Shown piece by piece: positions 48,076 through 59,749 of a DNA stretch of 64,000 nucleotides. The notes below the pieces were generated by a model, which had not been told where the DNA came from, made no database searches, and was given only the letters and a program-made list of their open reading frames with translations. The stretch is taken from NCBI GenBank assembly GCA_963556195.1, contig OY744533.1:42465437-42529436 (forward strand), read 5' to 3'. Source of the stretch: Sepiola atlantica. Lineage: Eukaryota > Mollusca > Cephalopoda > Sepiida > Sepiolidae. The position numbers and the translations under genes were made by a program. Position 1 is the stretch's first letter, and each line of letters begins with the position of its first letter.

Positions 48076-48639
48076 TGCCCCAAATTGCCCAAATTTATTG
48101 CATTTTACACTCGCCACATCGATTCACATACAGAGGGGGGGCACGCACGCGCGGCTTGTTATTATTATGATTATTATTAATTATTGGTAGTATTATTAGT
48201 ATTAATAGTAGTAGTAAACTAGAGTGTACTCCAATTTTACTCAGAATCCACAGATGTCTTAATTTAGCTAAGTATAAATAAGAGTATATTGTAACAAAGT
48301 CATAGATAGATAGATTAGAGGCCAATAAAAAGGTAAGGTATTGATAAACAGATAAATGAAACGAGAGTTATAGAGAGAGAAATGGAGAGAAGGGGGTAAC
48401 AATAATAGAGAGAAATTAAATATAGAGAAAAAAGATAGTAATATAAAGATACATTCATGATGGCTGCCAACCTGTGTTATAGCATTACTATAGTTTGACA
48501 GCTAAAGGTTTTCAAGCAAGTCCGTGTGCGAAGCGTTTTAAGTGAGAAAAGACGTTAAACAGCACCAATCCTACCCTGTAAGCTACTGCAACCCTGACTC
48601 AACCTGAGCATTTCTATGTCCTGGCACACCCACACACAG
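48076..48639. other. unassigned sequence
   Basis: No gene. ATT and GATA-like short repeats occur. Confidence 0.35.
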
Positions 48640-48655
48640 ACACACACACACACAG

Positions 48656-48686
<31 letters not shown>

Positions 48687-48727
48687 ATATATATATTATA
48701 TACTATGTATATATAATATATATATTA
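48640..48727. repeat. (CA)n-(TA)n compound tract
   Basis: CA run, then irregular TA sequence. Confidence 0.9.
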
Positions 48728-48791
48728 GGCGTTGGGCTCATAATTCTAGGGTGAATCTACGAACTGCGTTCGAGCCCTTGCAACCACCACT

Positions 48792-48837
48792 CCTGCACTG
48801 ATGGGAGTAGAACACCCGAAACGACGTCGTCTGTAAG
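48792..48837 (+). ncRNA. hammerhead motif, core mutated
   Basis: CCTGCA, CTGATGG, a helix II remnant, GAAA (48818-48821), self-complementary CGACGTCG, GTC and TGTAAG. Core A9 is G and helix II is disrupted. Helix III and the GUC triplet are perfect. Confidence 0.75.
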
Positions 48838-49149
48838 TATGAAAACACTTTAATATTTAAAAAATATATATTATAGTTGATGCCCCTTAGATTTAACAGT
48901 CTTAATAGTAGAGTCCTGTTTGAAATTACAAGATTGTTGTCATCCTGCGCTTAAGCAAAGTTCCGCTCAAGCGTTTAAAACTATCGACAATATGACACTT
49001 GCCCCTACCTCCCGGGTAAATGTACATTAAATTCAATTACTGTCTGTGGTGATTTCTCGCGAGCGTGTGAGCTTCGGCGTTAGGCCTGTAATTCTAGGCT
49101 GAATCTACGAACTGCGTTCGAGCCCATGCGACCACTTGCAACTACCAGT

Positions 49150-49195
49150 CCTGCACTGATGAGGGTAAAAAACCCGAAACGACGTCATCTGTACG
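49150..49195 (+). ncRNA. hammerhead ribozyme, near complete
   Basis: CCTGCA (49150-49155) is followed by CTGATGA, helix II GGGT-AAAAA-ACCC with a perfect G-C at 10.1/11.1, GAAA (49176-49179), helix III CGACGTCA, triplet AUC (ends 49189) and TGTACG. Helix I has A-U, C-G, G-U, U-A, one C-C mismatch and C-G. Helix III has one C-A mismatch next to the core, where the sister copy has C-G. Could be weakly active. Confidence 0.8.
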
Positions 49196-49240
49196 CATAA
49201 AAACACTTTCATACTTAAAAAAATATTTATAATATATATT

Positions 49241-50481
49241 ATATAATATATTATGTATATATTATATATATAATATATTATATAAACACATATCTACATG
49301 TGCTAGCTGGCCGTTGACTGTAGTAAGAATCTATCCGTATTTCGATGGCCTCGTTTTTATCCTGCTAGGGATCTAGCTAACCCTTTTCACCAGTCAAGCC
49401 ATAGACAAGTCTAGAATAAGCCCGGTTGGAGAACCGGTTTAGTCGCCGATGACCCTATCATGTGGCAGAAAGTACGGTGTTCCATGGTACCAGTAGGATA
49501 ATGCGACCTGAAATGTATACATACATATGCATGCATATATTGATATATAGAAACAACTTAATATATAAACCTGTAGAAGTAGGAGTAAAAAAAATAAAGT
49601 AAAAGAAATAAAAGGATAGATAAATAAACAGATAGATAAGAATATTTCTAGAAAATAGCCCATAATATATAATCTAGCTACAGGGAATGGAACCCACCCC
49701 GTAAATAAATAGCGCGTAAAACCATGAAATCAAATTCACTTGTTCGTCTGTGTCAATCAAATTTTAAAGAATCCGAGCTGTCAAAAATTGCCTTTAGTAG
49801 GGTGACATTACATTCGACGAGCGAAGGCCGATCGCAGAGGGACCGAAAACGAGATAAATAGAGAGACGTGAAAATGAGACATTTCCTACCAGCCGCCATT
49901 ATCAGGGTTGGAAATCACAGACAACAGCCACTTTCTCCTGTTGCCGACGAAAGTGGATAGTCGTGCTAAATCAACCACTTAAATACCCTTTAAGAACGCC
50001 CCGACGATTCTAATCAAAAACTGACATCTTTAACTTTTTCGCTTGCCCGTTCTTTTCTCTATTTATTTGTCTTTTCGTTTTAATAGACTCACTCACGAAG
50101 TGAACGAGCATCACAGGTGGCGCTTTTTTATTTTATTTCTTGAGCGACGCCATGTTTATTTTTAAAGATGTCATTCAAAATTCAACGTTTTAGGGTAAAA
50201 TGAAAAACAGGAACACAAGAATACCCACCGTTGAATAACGGATAGTTTAAAGCAATGAAACACGAACAAACAAAATATGATATGAATCCGATAATTAAGT
50301 AAAACAATCGATTTAATTTTATATGGTCGGTTTGTTTTCTCATTAAACAGTTAGTAACTCACATACTCGTGAAGACAAATATGTATTTCCCTGATTATAT
50401 CATGATTAACAAAGATCCATAAAGGGGCAAATTTACTACTAAGGATAAAAAAGACATCTTCAAAATGCTTCTAGATTTGTG
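49241..50481. other. unassigned sequence
   Basis: Irregular TA sequence to 49290, then unassigned. The frame at 49439-49663 has no domain. Confidence 0.35.
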
Positions 50482-50482
50482 G

Positions 50483-50553
<71 letters not shown>
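50482..50553. repeat. (TA)n-(TG)n compound microsatellite
   Basis: TA run, then TG run. Confidence 0.95.
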
Positions 50554-50556
<3 letters not shown>

Positions 50557-50797
50557 CTTCCTCAACGTTTCAAGCATGAGTGAAGATAGCCGGTCACGCT
50601 TTGTTCATATTACAAGCAAGCCCAACGAAGCATTATGTTTCATGTTTTGAGACTGCACTTGGTTTGAAAGCGATAGAATCATGTTGAATTGATATACTAT
50701 TCTGTAACACAATTAATAAGTAAATGCATACTATGCTTCTATTATCAAATAATTGAGCACTCTGTTGGATTTCCTCTTATTAAACAAAACCAAAGAT

Positions 50798-51101
50798 TAT
50801 ATAATAAGCTCCTTTAAGAAATTAAATTCGAGCACTGTCGGTGATGATAGATTGTCAAAAAGCACTAATGCAAAGTTCCGAATACGTTCGTCGAACACTA
50901 TCGACTAGTCTTCTACCTGTGCCCGCTTCTAGGTACATATAGATCTTAATTTCCCTTAATCATGTGACAGTTTTCGGTGGCCGAGGATATATGGCGACTT
51001 CTTAAAGATTCTGGGATGACTCTGTGTTCGCGCCTCCCAACCGTCTGAAATTCTTACTTTCCTGCACTGATGAGAGCAATGCTTGAAACGCTAGCGTCTG
51101 T

Positions 51102-51104
<3 letters not shown>
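50798..51104 (+). mobile_element. tRNA-like/hammerhead element with intact ribozyme
   Basis: Homologous to 34925-35216 over the whole body. Shared segments include ATGCAAAGTTCCGAATA, GTTCGTCGAACACT and ACATATAGATCTT, followed by the tRNA-like part. The A-box-like region is eroded (GGTGGCCGAGG), and an 8-bp deletion removes part of the B box relative to the 35 kb copy. It ends exactly at a complete hammerhead and then (TA)n (51105-51144). The 5' start of the monomer is not preserved. Confidence 0.82.
51061..51104 (+). ncRNA. intact minimal type I hammerhead ribozyme
   Basis: Helix I strand CCTGCA (51061-51066), CTGATGA (51067-51073), helix II GAGC-AAT-GCTT (51074-51084), GAAA (51085-51088), fully self-complementary helix III CGCTAGCG (51089-51096), U then C17 (51097-51098), and the second helix I strand TGTAGG (51099-51104). 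Helix I has six pairs with one G-U; helix II has four with one G-U next to the core. The triplet is GUC, with predicted cleavage between 51098 and 51099. The self-complementary helix III with no loop is the form known from short-stem-III hammerheads of retroelements, which cleave best as dimers. Confidence 0.9.

Positions 51105-51144
<40 letters not shown>
51105..51144. repeat. (TA)n abutting the ribozyme
   Basis: Begins at the base after helix I. Confidence 0.95.
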
Positions 51145-51147
<3 letters not shown>

Positions 51148-51549
51148 AGTAAGCAACACAGAGGCGTCCATGTTCAGCCTGGTGATTTCTTGCTGGGTAG
51201 CTTACTTGCCATATATATTCATATATTTTAATACTTACTACAAAGCTTTACTTACGTATTGAGCACTACTGAAAATCTATACACAGTATATTATATCACT
51301 TTATAATATTATATATATACATTAAATAAATAATTATATATATATATATATAGAGAGAGAGAGGGGGAAAGAGAAATAGGGAAAGAGATATGTGCCAGAT
51401 GTAGAGGGAAACCTGGGTGAGGAGTTGGGTATCTAGATATGTATTCACATTTTATTTAAATTTCTACATGTTGGTACTGTGGAGGAAACAGGGATAAGGA
51501 AGAGTTCCAAAGGCAAACGGTCCTAGGAAATAAGCTGCTTGAGTAGAAT
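51145..51549. other. unassigned sequence
   Basis: Short TA and GA tracts at about 51335-51365. No gene. Confidence 0.35.
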
Positions 51550-53335
51550 AGTGTGATGAGCAATGGACAATCGACAATTCTCCCGCTATCAAATCACAAG
51601 GCTGTTGTTTGCACGGCAACTAATAAGGCTGAACTACTGGCCAAGCGCTTTGCCTTAAATTCCACTTTGGATTCGGCAAACCACCCCCGCCCCAAATTCT
51701 CATTGCGGACTGAAGCCACACTTGAGAACTTGGTTATCACCCTATCTCAGGTCAAAGTCATCATAAAAAACCTTGACACCTCCAAAACCTGTGTTACCAG
51801 TAACAGTAATAAATAAATGCTCTGCTGAGCTTGCCCCTGTCCTCTCTAAACTATACAGCAAATGCCTTGCTGAATCTTGTTTACCTGATAGTTTGTAAAT
51901 TTTCTCTATGGTACCAGTATTCAAGAATTCTGGAGATAGAACTGATCCTCTAAACTACCGTCCAATCAGTCTACTCCGATCTTTGTTAAAATCTTTGAAT
52001 CATTAATCAATCTTGCTATAGTCCGGCACCTAGCTAATGCTAAACTTCTTTCTGATCATCAATATGGATTTAAACAAGCACGATCTACCGCAGATATCTT
52101 AACGGTCATCGCTGAACGCATATATCATACACTGGACAAGGCAGGTGAAGCTAGGGCGATAGCGCTCGATATATCCAAGGCCTTTGACAATGTCTGGCAT
52201 GAAGGGTCTCTCCTAAAACTGCACTCATATAGTATTACTGGACAAATATTTAATATAATTAAATCCTTCCTAACAAAAAGAAAGATCCAGGTTGTCCTCG
52301 ATGGCCGTGCATCTAAGCAACATGACATAAATGCTAGTGTACTCCAAAGATGCATCTTAGGACCTCTACTGTTCCTGATCTTCATAAATGACCTCCCTGA
52401 TGTAATTGAGACTGAGATAAGAATATTTGCTGACGACACCATGCTCTACTCTCGTTATGTGGGCAAAACCGACGCGCACATATCTGAGGCAATGGCTGAA
52501 TCCTTAGAAAATCACCTCCAGTCTGTAGTGGATTGGGGTAAAAAATGAATGGTAACTTTTAATGCCACAAAGACAAATCTATTTTCCTTCAATAACTACA
52601 AGAAGCCTCTCCAACCACCGATTGTCATGGCAAATAACACCCTACTTGAGAGTTCCACATTCAAGCTCCTCGGCCTAACCTTCACAGGTAACATGAATTG
52701 GAACAAATACATTGAAGACATTGTCAGGACTGCTGCAAAGAAGGTGGGCTCCCTCTACCGTGCTAGTAAACTTCTCACACCTGACATTATCCTATATCTG
52801 TACAAAGCCAACATCCGCCCATGCATGGAGTATTGTTGCCACATATGGGCTGGTGCATCATCCACTAGTCTCTCCTTCTTAGACAAGGTCCAAAAAAGAG
52901 TCGCCAACTTAATAGGTCCCTCACTATCCACCAAGCACCAGCCCCTATCCACCCGTCGCAATGTTGCTTCCTTGTGCCTGTTTTACAAGTACTTCAATGG
53001 ACTGTGCTCTGATGAACTTGCTGCTCTGGTGCCCCACGACGCAAATTCACTAGACCAACCCGACAATCTGCCAAATCCCATCAATTCACTGTGAAGATGC
53101 CGAAGAGCTTTCTACTCCAAAAGCTTCTTTCCTCGTGCTGCTGGACTCTGGAACTCCCTCCCTGCTCTCTTTTTTCCTGACGTTACTGACATGCATAAAT
53201 TTAAACCTGATGTAAACTGGCACAGCTCCCAATTTATGTTAGGTAAAAAAAGCTCTCACCCTTTTTCTCAGTAGCCCCTTACGTCTACAGTGGCGGTCTG
53301 CCTTGTTTGGGGTGAACTATGTTCACAACAATTAC
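51550..53335 (+). pseudogene. 5'-truncated LINE (Jockey/CR1-type) reverse transcriptase relic and 3' UTR
   Basis: A non-LTR retrotransposon fragment that would copy its RNA onto nicked DNA. In order it shows the region before the palm with LNYRPISLL; palm motif A with ALDISKAFD (Asp codons 52168 and 52186); GPLLFLIFINDLPD; catalytic FADD (52426-52437); a K-L-L-G-L-T-F motif; and a C-terminal MEYCCHIW-to-KVQKRVANLIG segment ending at 53094. A 3' UTR follows, shared with 7.9-8.2 kb. Damage: a shift near 51790, an in-frame TAA near 51897, a shift between 51960 and 51988, and TGA at 52546 where Trp is expected. The endonuclease domain and ORF1 are absent, consistent with 5' truncation. The open frame at 52549-53094 is only the C-terminal part. 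Confidence 0.92.
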
Positions 53336-54600
53336 AAAAATATCTTCCGGCATCTGGGAACATTTACAGTGGAATGGTAAGATTTTGCTGCTACCGACTA
53401 GCAGCAAAATTGCACCCCTCCGGTCGCGAGTATTTTCATTGAGGCTCCAGTGCTCTTTCTGATTCAAATTTCATAATCAAACCATCTCAACTAGTAATCT
53501 GGACTTGCTTTGATTAGAAACAAATATATAAATGACATGTTTTTCGAAATGAGGTTTTGCACTGGAGGGAACTTGAGGGCGTGATTTCTCACCCTGAACC
53601 CAGAAATTTAACTTTTATCTTCCCCCAACATTTATTCCATAAATATTTCATCCGACTCAGTGGTATAGATTTGGCAGAAGATGTTCTATGACGCGTTAGT
53701 GGAATGTCATGCAAATGTAACTGGCAAAGATTTCTTCTTTCTGGAAACTGAGGGTCCCTTCATATTCTTACCCTGAATATCATGTGCATAGTGGTGAATA
53801 GCGGTTTCCGGTGTCCGATGAAAATCACCCAACTCAATATTACACAAATAATTCGAATCTATGTACGTTTATCTGTGTTCTAGCAAAGACGTAATTGGAA
53901 GATAGAAAATATCAACGTATTGCTGTAGAGAAATTTGACCGATTTAAGATTCCGTTTTTTTTTTCAACACCCGCGCTCCAACTGTGTTACTTGACCTTTA
54001 CACCCGTTCGTTATTTTTGCCGTGACCTTTTATCAGTATCTTGTTTTAAAGTCCATTCTCATATTGTTTTTTTTTTTTTTTTTGTTGCATTTGCACCTGC
54101 GGGCACAAGGCTACCGACTCCGAGCACTCTTTCCGGTGCATGTATCACATAACAATAGTATAAATTAAAATAAGCAGCGTTAGGAAGGACAGAAAGAACG
54201 TATGAAGTAGAAGTATGGGGATGATATTTTTTAGTAAGATCCGAAAGACAGGAAAATGAGGAGGTAAAACGGCAGTTGATGCATCACCAAATTCTTCGAT
54301 GGGGGTTCGGGTTCTGTGTTCTCGACGAAATCGATCTGAAAAATCACTGAACTCGCTGTGTGAGCCCTGTCCGAACGACAGGTTAACCGATTCTTTTATC
54401 TTGAGTGCAATCTTAGCTTTATGTAATCCTTGAATCTTTACATGCTGTAATTTACACTGTCTTCTTCACCACGACAATGCACCTATTTAAAATGTCCTGA
54501 ACATCCGTCAGTTCTTGTTATAGTAGATCGTCGTCGTACTAGAACAATCTCGGTATTCAGCTGATCATACTGCAAGCACTTTACCCCAAGCTCAAAATTA
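53336..54600. other. unassigned sequence
   Basis: A T homopolymer lies near 54067. No gene recognised. Confidence 0.35.
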
Positions 54601-54604
54601 TCCT

Positions 54605-54617
54605 CACACACACACAC

Positions 54618-54663
<46 letters not shown>
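54605..54663. repeat. (CA)n with CATACA interruptions
   Basis: CA-rich tract. Confidence 0.93.
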
Positions 54664-54664
<1 letters not shown>

Positions 54665-55104
54665 AAAGAAGTAAATATACACCCGCTCAGAATATAATTT
54701 TTACATGTTTAAAGCTGCTGCTTCCTTCACCGACGGCCAGCATCCAGAGCCATACAACGCAGTAGTAAAAGTTTTAAACATGGATAGTTTATATTATCTG
54801 ATATTTTTTTGTGTTTCAGATATCAATATATGTATCATTTTCTGCAGTTTAAGTATGACACGGTTCAAAACATCATTAGAAACATCAGGTTTTAAGATGG
54901 GCAATATTATAGATTAATAGGAAAGTGGACATAGTTACCGCGGGATTCCACTTTCCACTGTTAACCGAGTTATTGTCCAATTCATCAGCGAGGGAAAATA
55001 ATCAATATTATATTGCCAAGGTACATCAGTACCCTCTATCTTCATTATTAATGATAATAAGGGTGTGTATTTACTTCTTCCACATGTATATATGTGTATA
55101 TATA
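54664..55104. other. unassigned sequence
   Basis: No gene recognised. Confidence 0.35.
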
Positions 55105-55199
55105 TAGAGAGAGAGAAAGAGAGAGAGAGCGAGAGAGAGAGATAGGGAGATAGAGAGAGAGATACAGAGAGAGAGAAAGAGGGAGACAGAGACAAAGAC

Positions 55200-55256
<57 letters not shown>
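55105..55256 (+). repeat. (GA)n then (GATA)n microsatellite
   Basis: GA with GGGAGA variants to about 55200, then GATA tetramers. Long serine/leucine/tyrosine frames on the minus strand come from it. Confidence 0.95.
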
Positions 55257-55624
55257 TTATGAATACGTGGTCCCACGGGGGAAGGGCACCGGAGCATCGA
55301 AACATGAATTGGTTTGTGTAGACCATTATGCATCTTTATATAAATATATTTATAAAGTTCTACCTCGTAGTTAGCACTTTTAAAAAAAAATTGTTTTAAG
55401 TTCATTTGATATTTGAACATGTTTAATGTCTCTCTCTCTCTATATATATATTTATTTAATAAACACACCGAAAATATAGTACCTTAATTGTTCACACAAC
55501 TACTCTCTTACGACGACTTACATACCATTTATCCTACACCAGTGCAATTCAACGCAACATCATTTCACACAACAAAATGCTAATCAATGCTACTTTATCC
55601 CAAATGCTTACATCTTTTTCGACG

Positions 55625-55628
<4 letters not shown>
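55257..55628. other. unassigned sequence
   Basis: No gene recognised. Confidence 0.35.
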
Positions 55629-55692
<64 letters not shown>

Positions 55693-55760
55693 TACAATTG
55701 GATGGCTGTTTGGGCGTATCTGTTTAAATCTGTTTGGGCGTATCTGTTTAAATCTGTATA
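55629..55760. repeat. (TA)n then a two-copy 24-bp repeat
   Basis: TA at 55629-55690. TGTTTGGGCGTATCTGTTTA occurs twice at about 55709-55757. Confidence 0.9.
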
Positions 55761-55989
55761 CAGATATAGGTATTTGTGTTTGGGTGCGTGTGATTCAATT
55801 AGCATATGTACTTTTTGTCGGTGTGTGTATGCATTAATATAGTGTGTACACATTTATTTTTTTATTTATATTCATTTATTTCGTACGAATCAATTTTATT
55901 GTTGAAATTTATTTCCCCGATTATTTCTAGAAAGACATCGGTAGTTGCAGGAGGGACCACGCGAAAGTTGCCAATATCTTAAGTGAAAG

Positions 55990-56080
55990 TGTTTCTGTGG
56001 AAGAACTGGATTCGAACTTGGCACATCTAGGTTGTCAATCTGTATCGTTAACCACTTAGCCACCGTCACCTCTAATCTAT
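55990..56080 (-). mobile_element. tRNA-like SINE head, minus strand
   Basis: The reverse complement has an A box TGGCTAAGTGGTTAACG and a B box AGTTCGAATCC about 50 nt apart, the cleanest pol III promoter pair in the window. No CCA end or clear anticodon stem was established, so a SINE or tRNA pseudogene is more likely than a working tRNA. Confidence 0.65.
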
Positions 56081-57554
56081 TTGTATATATCTAGATGAAT
56101 ATCCGTGGATGCATGTGCTGGTGTACGGTGTACGCGTGTATCCATGTAAATGTATGTGTGTAAAATATGCTTATGAGTCCGTACGTCTATGTATACATAG
56201 TTGTGTAAGTGAATGTATTTATTTATGGGTGTATATAAGTGGAAACGATGTGTATTTTCTATTTTTCTATTTACATATTTTTTATTAAATTAGTATTTCT
56301 CTTTATTCATTTTTATTTAATAGATATGAGTGAATTGACATATGTGGGTAAACATACTTCCAGCTGAGTGTAGCTGTGTGTATATGTGTGTGAGTAACAA
56401 TACATTTATATATGTGCATATAGTAGTAAATCCTCTGCGAAAGATGATCTGATCTGCGTGTATGTGTTTATCTCTACGTTTCAATGCTCGAAAATAGTAT
56501 CTCCTGTTTGCATGTTAATGGATGCGTAAGTATGTATGGTTCTCACTGAATGTGTTGATGCTGCTTGTAATCAAATAGACATATGCAAATGTGTCAAGCC
56601 ACTGCTAATGTCATAATAAACAGTAATTGGTTTAATGTTCAACTTGTTAATGATAATCGACCACATGAAACGCACTTTGTTTGAATGGGAAAAAGCTGAA
56701 AATCTTTTGACTGTTTGCTCGTTCCAAAAAGGTTCAAACCATAAAAATATAATGAATAAATATTGCGAATAAAATAATGATAAAATAAAAATAATACAAA
56801 AAATAATGAAAAGAAAATGAAAGAAAATGAAAAATCAATCGTTAGATTAAAATAATTACACATGATCTGTTATGTAGTCACCTGAATGTCAGAAAATTCA
56901 TCGTTCATTTTTTGTTTTATACTAACAACTTGCCTTTAAGAATTTAAGCCTTTACAAGGCGATAGCTGAAACATGTATGTAAATATGTAGACAAAATAAG
57001 TGTGTAAATAAAAATGTATACTAACTTCTAATCTATTAGAAATTGTTTGTGATAGGGCTTCTTACTTAAATAACAAATTACTCTACCACTAAAAATAATC
57101 CATTTGAACTTAAATAACCTGTTCACATTGTGTGATTATATATCTGCATGTTTCACTTATACTGGCTTTTGTATTTTTAAAACAAGATAAATGTGTTCCT
57201 CTTCCTTGTAATGTGTTTCTACTTGCATGTCTTATAACATACGTTCATTCCTTTGGGATCCCACTGTACATCCCCAAATATCGTTTTCTACCCGGTCTGT
57301 ACTGAATTGATGTATCCATACCACTAATCCCCTCTTTGTTTCTAACTTGCTGTATAATTGTGGGGTAGAACACTAAAGCCTTGATGTTGTCTGTATACTT
57401 TTAAATTGGTGTATATACCCAGTGCTGATGAAGATATCTGATACTTATAAAACATATATATCGTCTCAGAAACGATCGTACACATACAGTTATTATGTTG
57501 AATTCTTCGGGTGCAAATAAGTGATCATGTAATAAAGTTTGCATTAGATCTATG

Positions 57555-57555
<1 letters not shown>
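56081..57555. other. unassigned sequence
   Basis: AAGGCGATAGCTGAAACATG near 56957 resembles the 3' half of hammerhead-bearing repeats, but the CUGAUGA half is not visible. No gene. Confidence 0.35.

Positions 57556-57632
<77 letters not shown>
57556..57632. repeat. (TA)n microsatellite
   Basis: About 77 bp of TA. Confidence 0.95.
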
Positions 57633-57634
<2 letters not shown>

Positions 57635-57759
57635 ATCGAGGTAGGGTAAAATACACAGGGTAGAAATCACTAAGGGAATCAAACCGGGCTTATAAAAGAA
57701 TGCTCAATAAAAATATAGATCTGTATTGTGAATGCTTTTTATTTAAACATGTACAAAGT

Positions 57760-57840
57760 CTGCTACACTGGCATGTCGATGTTATCGATCTACAGCTATC
57801 AAGAGCTGAAGTCTCATCAGGCAGAAAGTTTTTTTTGTGA
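57760..57840 (-). ncRNA. conserved three-way-junction RNA motif, left terminal repeat
   Basis: Minus-strand mirror of 60740-60815. It contains CTGATGA, the CAGCT/AGCTG stem, the TCGAT-AAC-ATCGA stem and TCTGC/GCAGA closure. The stem-I pairing of this copy matches the right-end copy. Confidence 0.5.
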
Positions 57841-58159
57841 TCCAACCCGGTCGGTGAAATCCAGGAAGAATGGAGTTAAGCAAAAAGAGGAAGAAGGAAT
57901 AATAGTCATGTGACCAATTTTTAAAAAAAGATTGGCCGTTAGAAAAGTTTAATTTACAATAATTCATATTTTTATTTTTATTCAACGCTGAGCTGGGGCA
58001 GGGGTGGGGGCGAGGGAGAGGAAAGAAAGGGAAAGAGAAGAGAAAGAAAGAGAGGTAGAGGGGGTGTTAGGGGTGGATATCTATAGCCATATAAAAGTTG
58101 TTGTGGACGGGAGAGGGTTAGGGTGTCTGGCCTGACGCGACTTTAACCCAATCTATGTA

Positions 58160-59048
58160 CACCCCCTCTCTAACCACCCTAAATCTATCATTAAGCATAT
58201 CCCTAAATCTATCCAACAAAGGATTAGCAACAACTCCTCAAACGAAACAATCTTTAACACACATAAAGAATGTTATAATAAAGAACTAAAAAACAGTGGG
58301 TAAAAAAATACACAAATTAAATTTATCAAACCTACAACAACTAACAATAAAAACAATAAAACAAGAAACAGGAATATAATATGGTTTACACCCCCTTCAA
58401 TCACGCAGTTAAAACCAAACTTGGTAAAAAATTATTAGACCTTATCAACACACACTTCCCCCAAAACAATATCTTACATAAAATATTCAACAAAAATACA
58501 CTTAAACTAAGTTACAGTTGCAGTGAAAATTTAGAAAAACACAATAATAAAATCCTAAACAAGCAACTTAAACCCTGAATCAAATAACAAAAAAAAACAA
58601 CTAGAGTAAAGTCCTGTAACTGCATAAATAAAAATGAATACCCCTTCAAATAAAATTGTTTAATAACAAAAACTATTTACCAAGCAACAATCTCGACTAA
58701 GGAAACCCCAGCTATAAAAAATACTACATAGGTAATACTTTCAAAGAAAGATACACCGGCCATAAATGTTCTTTCAACAACCCAAGCTACCAAAATAGAA
58801 CTTCACTTTCAGGTTACCACTGGGAATTAACTAATAAAAATAAATCACCAACTGTAATCTGGAAGACTCTCAGAAAAATTAGCACCTGTAGCTCCCTAAA
58901 CTCACCATGTTATTTATGCCTTGGCGAAAAACTTGAAATAATTAAATTTACCGATAGAGGAAAACTTTTAAACAAAAAACAGGAAACATCGATCAATTGT
59001 AGGCATAACAGATCACATCTCCTTAGTAATTCATACAATACCCCCTAA
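58160..59048 (+). pseudogene. reverse transcriptase C-terminus plus GIY-YIG nuclease relic
   Basis: The 5' part reads IIKHIPKSIQQRISNNSSNE, then RNIIWF and PFNHAVKTKLGKKLLDLI, then HKIFNKNTLKLSYSC. This is the linker region after the reverse transcriptase in Penelope-type and related retroelements. A CNC-x-N-K-N-E motif follows, the zinc-finger-like linker, with the third cysteine replaced by Tyr. Then comes the nuclease: KKYYIGNTFKERYTGHK with the GIY-YIG motif and its arginine, a downstream PCYLCLGEKLEII with the glutamate, and INCRHNRSHLL. Damage: an in-frame TAA near 58289, a one-base loss in the C run near 58392, stops at 58576 and after, and another frame change before 58722. The final frame ends at 59046. 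The palm-domain half is absent. The motif series is similar to, but distinct from, the Penelope fragment at 21478, so two lineages are present. Confidence 0.88.
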
Positions 59049-59214
59049 CTAATACCATTAAAACCCAAAAAAAACTTAATATCCACCAACCCCCTAAAAT
59101 TAACACTTATAAACATCTCCAAACCAGATAATTTTAACCCTTAATTACAAGTATAATATAATTACACCCCCCTTTTTGGAATAAATATTATAACACCCTC
59201 AGGTCGAACATCTA

Positions 59215-59475
59215 GATATGTATGTTTAGGTATGTTTTGTGGATATATGTATATGCATGTGTGAAAATATGAAATTTGTAAGTATATGTATGTATATATA
59301 TGTACATGTGTGTATGTGTGTGTGTGTATGTGCATCTATGTATATGTATCTGTGTGTTCATGTATATGTATGTGCCTATGGATGCATGTATGAATATCTA
59401 TGTATGCATATGCATATATGTATATATATATATGTATATGTATGTGCGTGTATGCGTCTGTATGTGTATATAGGT
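59215..59475 (+). repeat. GT-rich low-complexity (TATG/TGTG) tract
   Basis: Irregular TATGTATG and TGTGTG. The 120-aa frame through it is not a gene. Confidence 0.85.
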
Positions 59476-59749
59476 ATTCCCCATATACCTAACCTTGACC
59501 AGAAATATTTAATATTTAATTCACAAAATCCCACAAAAGTCAACCACATATTACCAAAATCATCTTTAAAATTATATATTGCTTGCATTACTCAAAATTA
59601 GTCGCTCCCACCATTTTTAGTCCCCCCACCAATGGACCATAATTTCTTTTTAACAACTTTAACTAAAACACCTTACCGCCAATATTATCTTTAATCTTCT
59701 GACAAGTTTTAACCCCACCATTCTTAATACAATTACAACTAATAATAAC

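Larger units (their letters stand above)
48728..49240 (+). mobile_element. tRNA-like/hammerhead dimer (retrozyme-like)
   Basis: Two head-to-tail copies offset by 358 bp. Each copy has a tRNA-like part (GGCGTTGGGCTCATAATTCT in the first, a variant in the second) and a B-box-like GCGTTCGAGCC at 48766 and 49114. A short linker with CCTGCACTGATG and a hammerhead motif follow. The first copy lacks the 5' body, so the locus is one full and one partial monomer. It lies between irregular TA sequence on both sides (48660-48727 and 49230-49290). Its body differs from the 35/51 kb elements, so it is a separate subfamily. Confidence 0.82.

Noticed and set aside
55990..56080. Functional tRNA gene on the minus strand
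   Set aside because: A and B boxes are good but I could not establish acceptor and anticodon stems; a SINE head is more likely.
56930..56990. GCTGAAACATGTATG as a hammerhead 3' half
   Set aside because: No CUGAUGA upstream; insufficient.
57421..57470. CTGATGAAGATATC... with AAAACATATATATCGTC as a hammerhead
   Set aside because: GAAA is altered and helix I does not pair; at best a relic.
59239..59601. 120-aa frame inside the inverted-repeat element
   Set aside because: It begins in a TATG/TGTG tract and is compositional.
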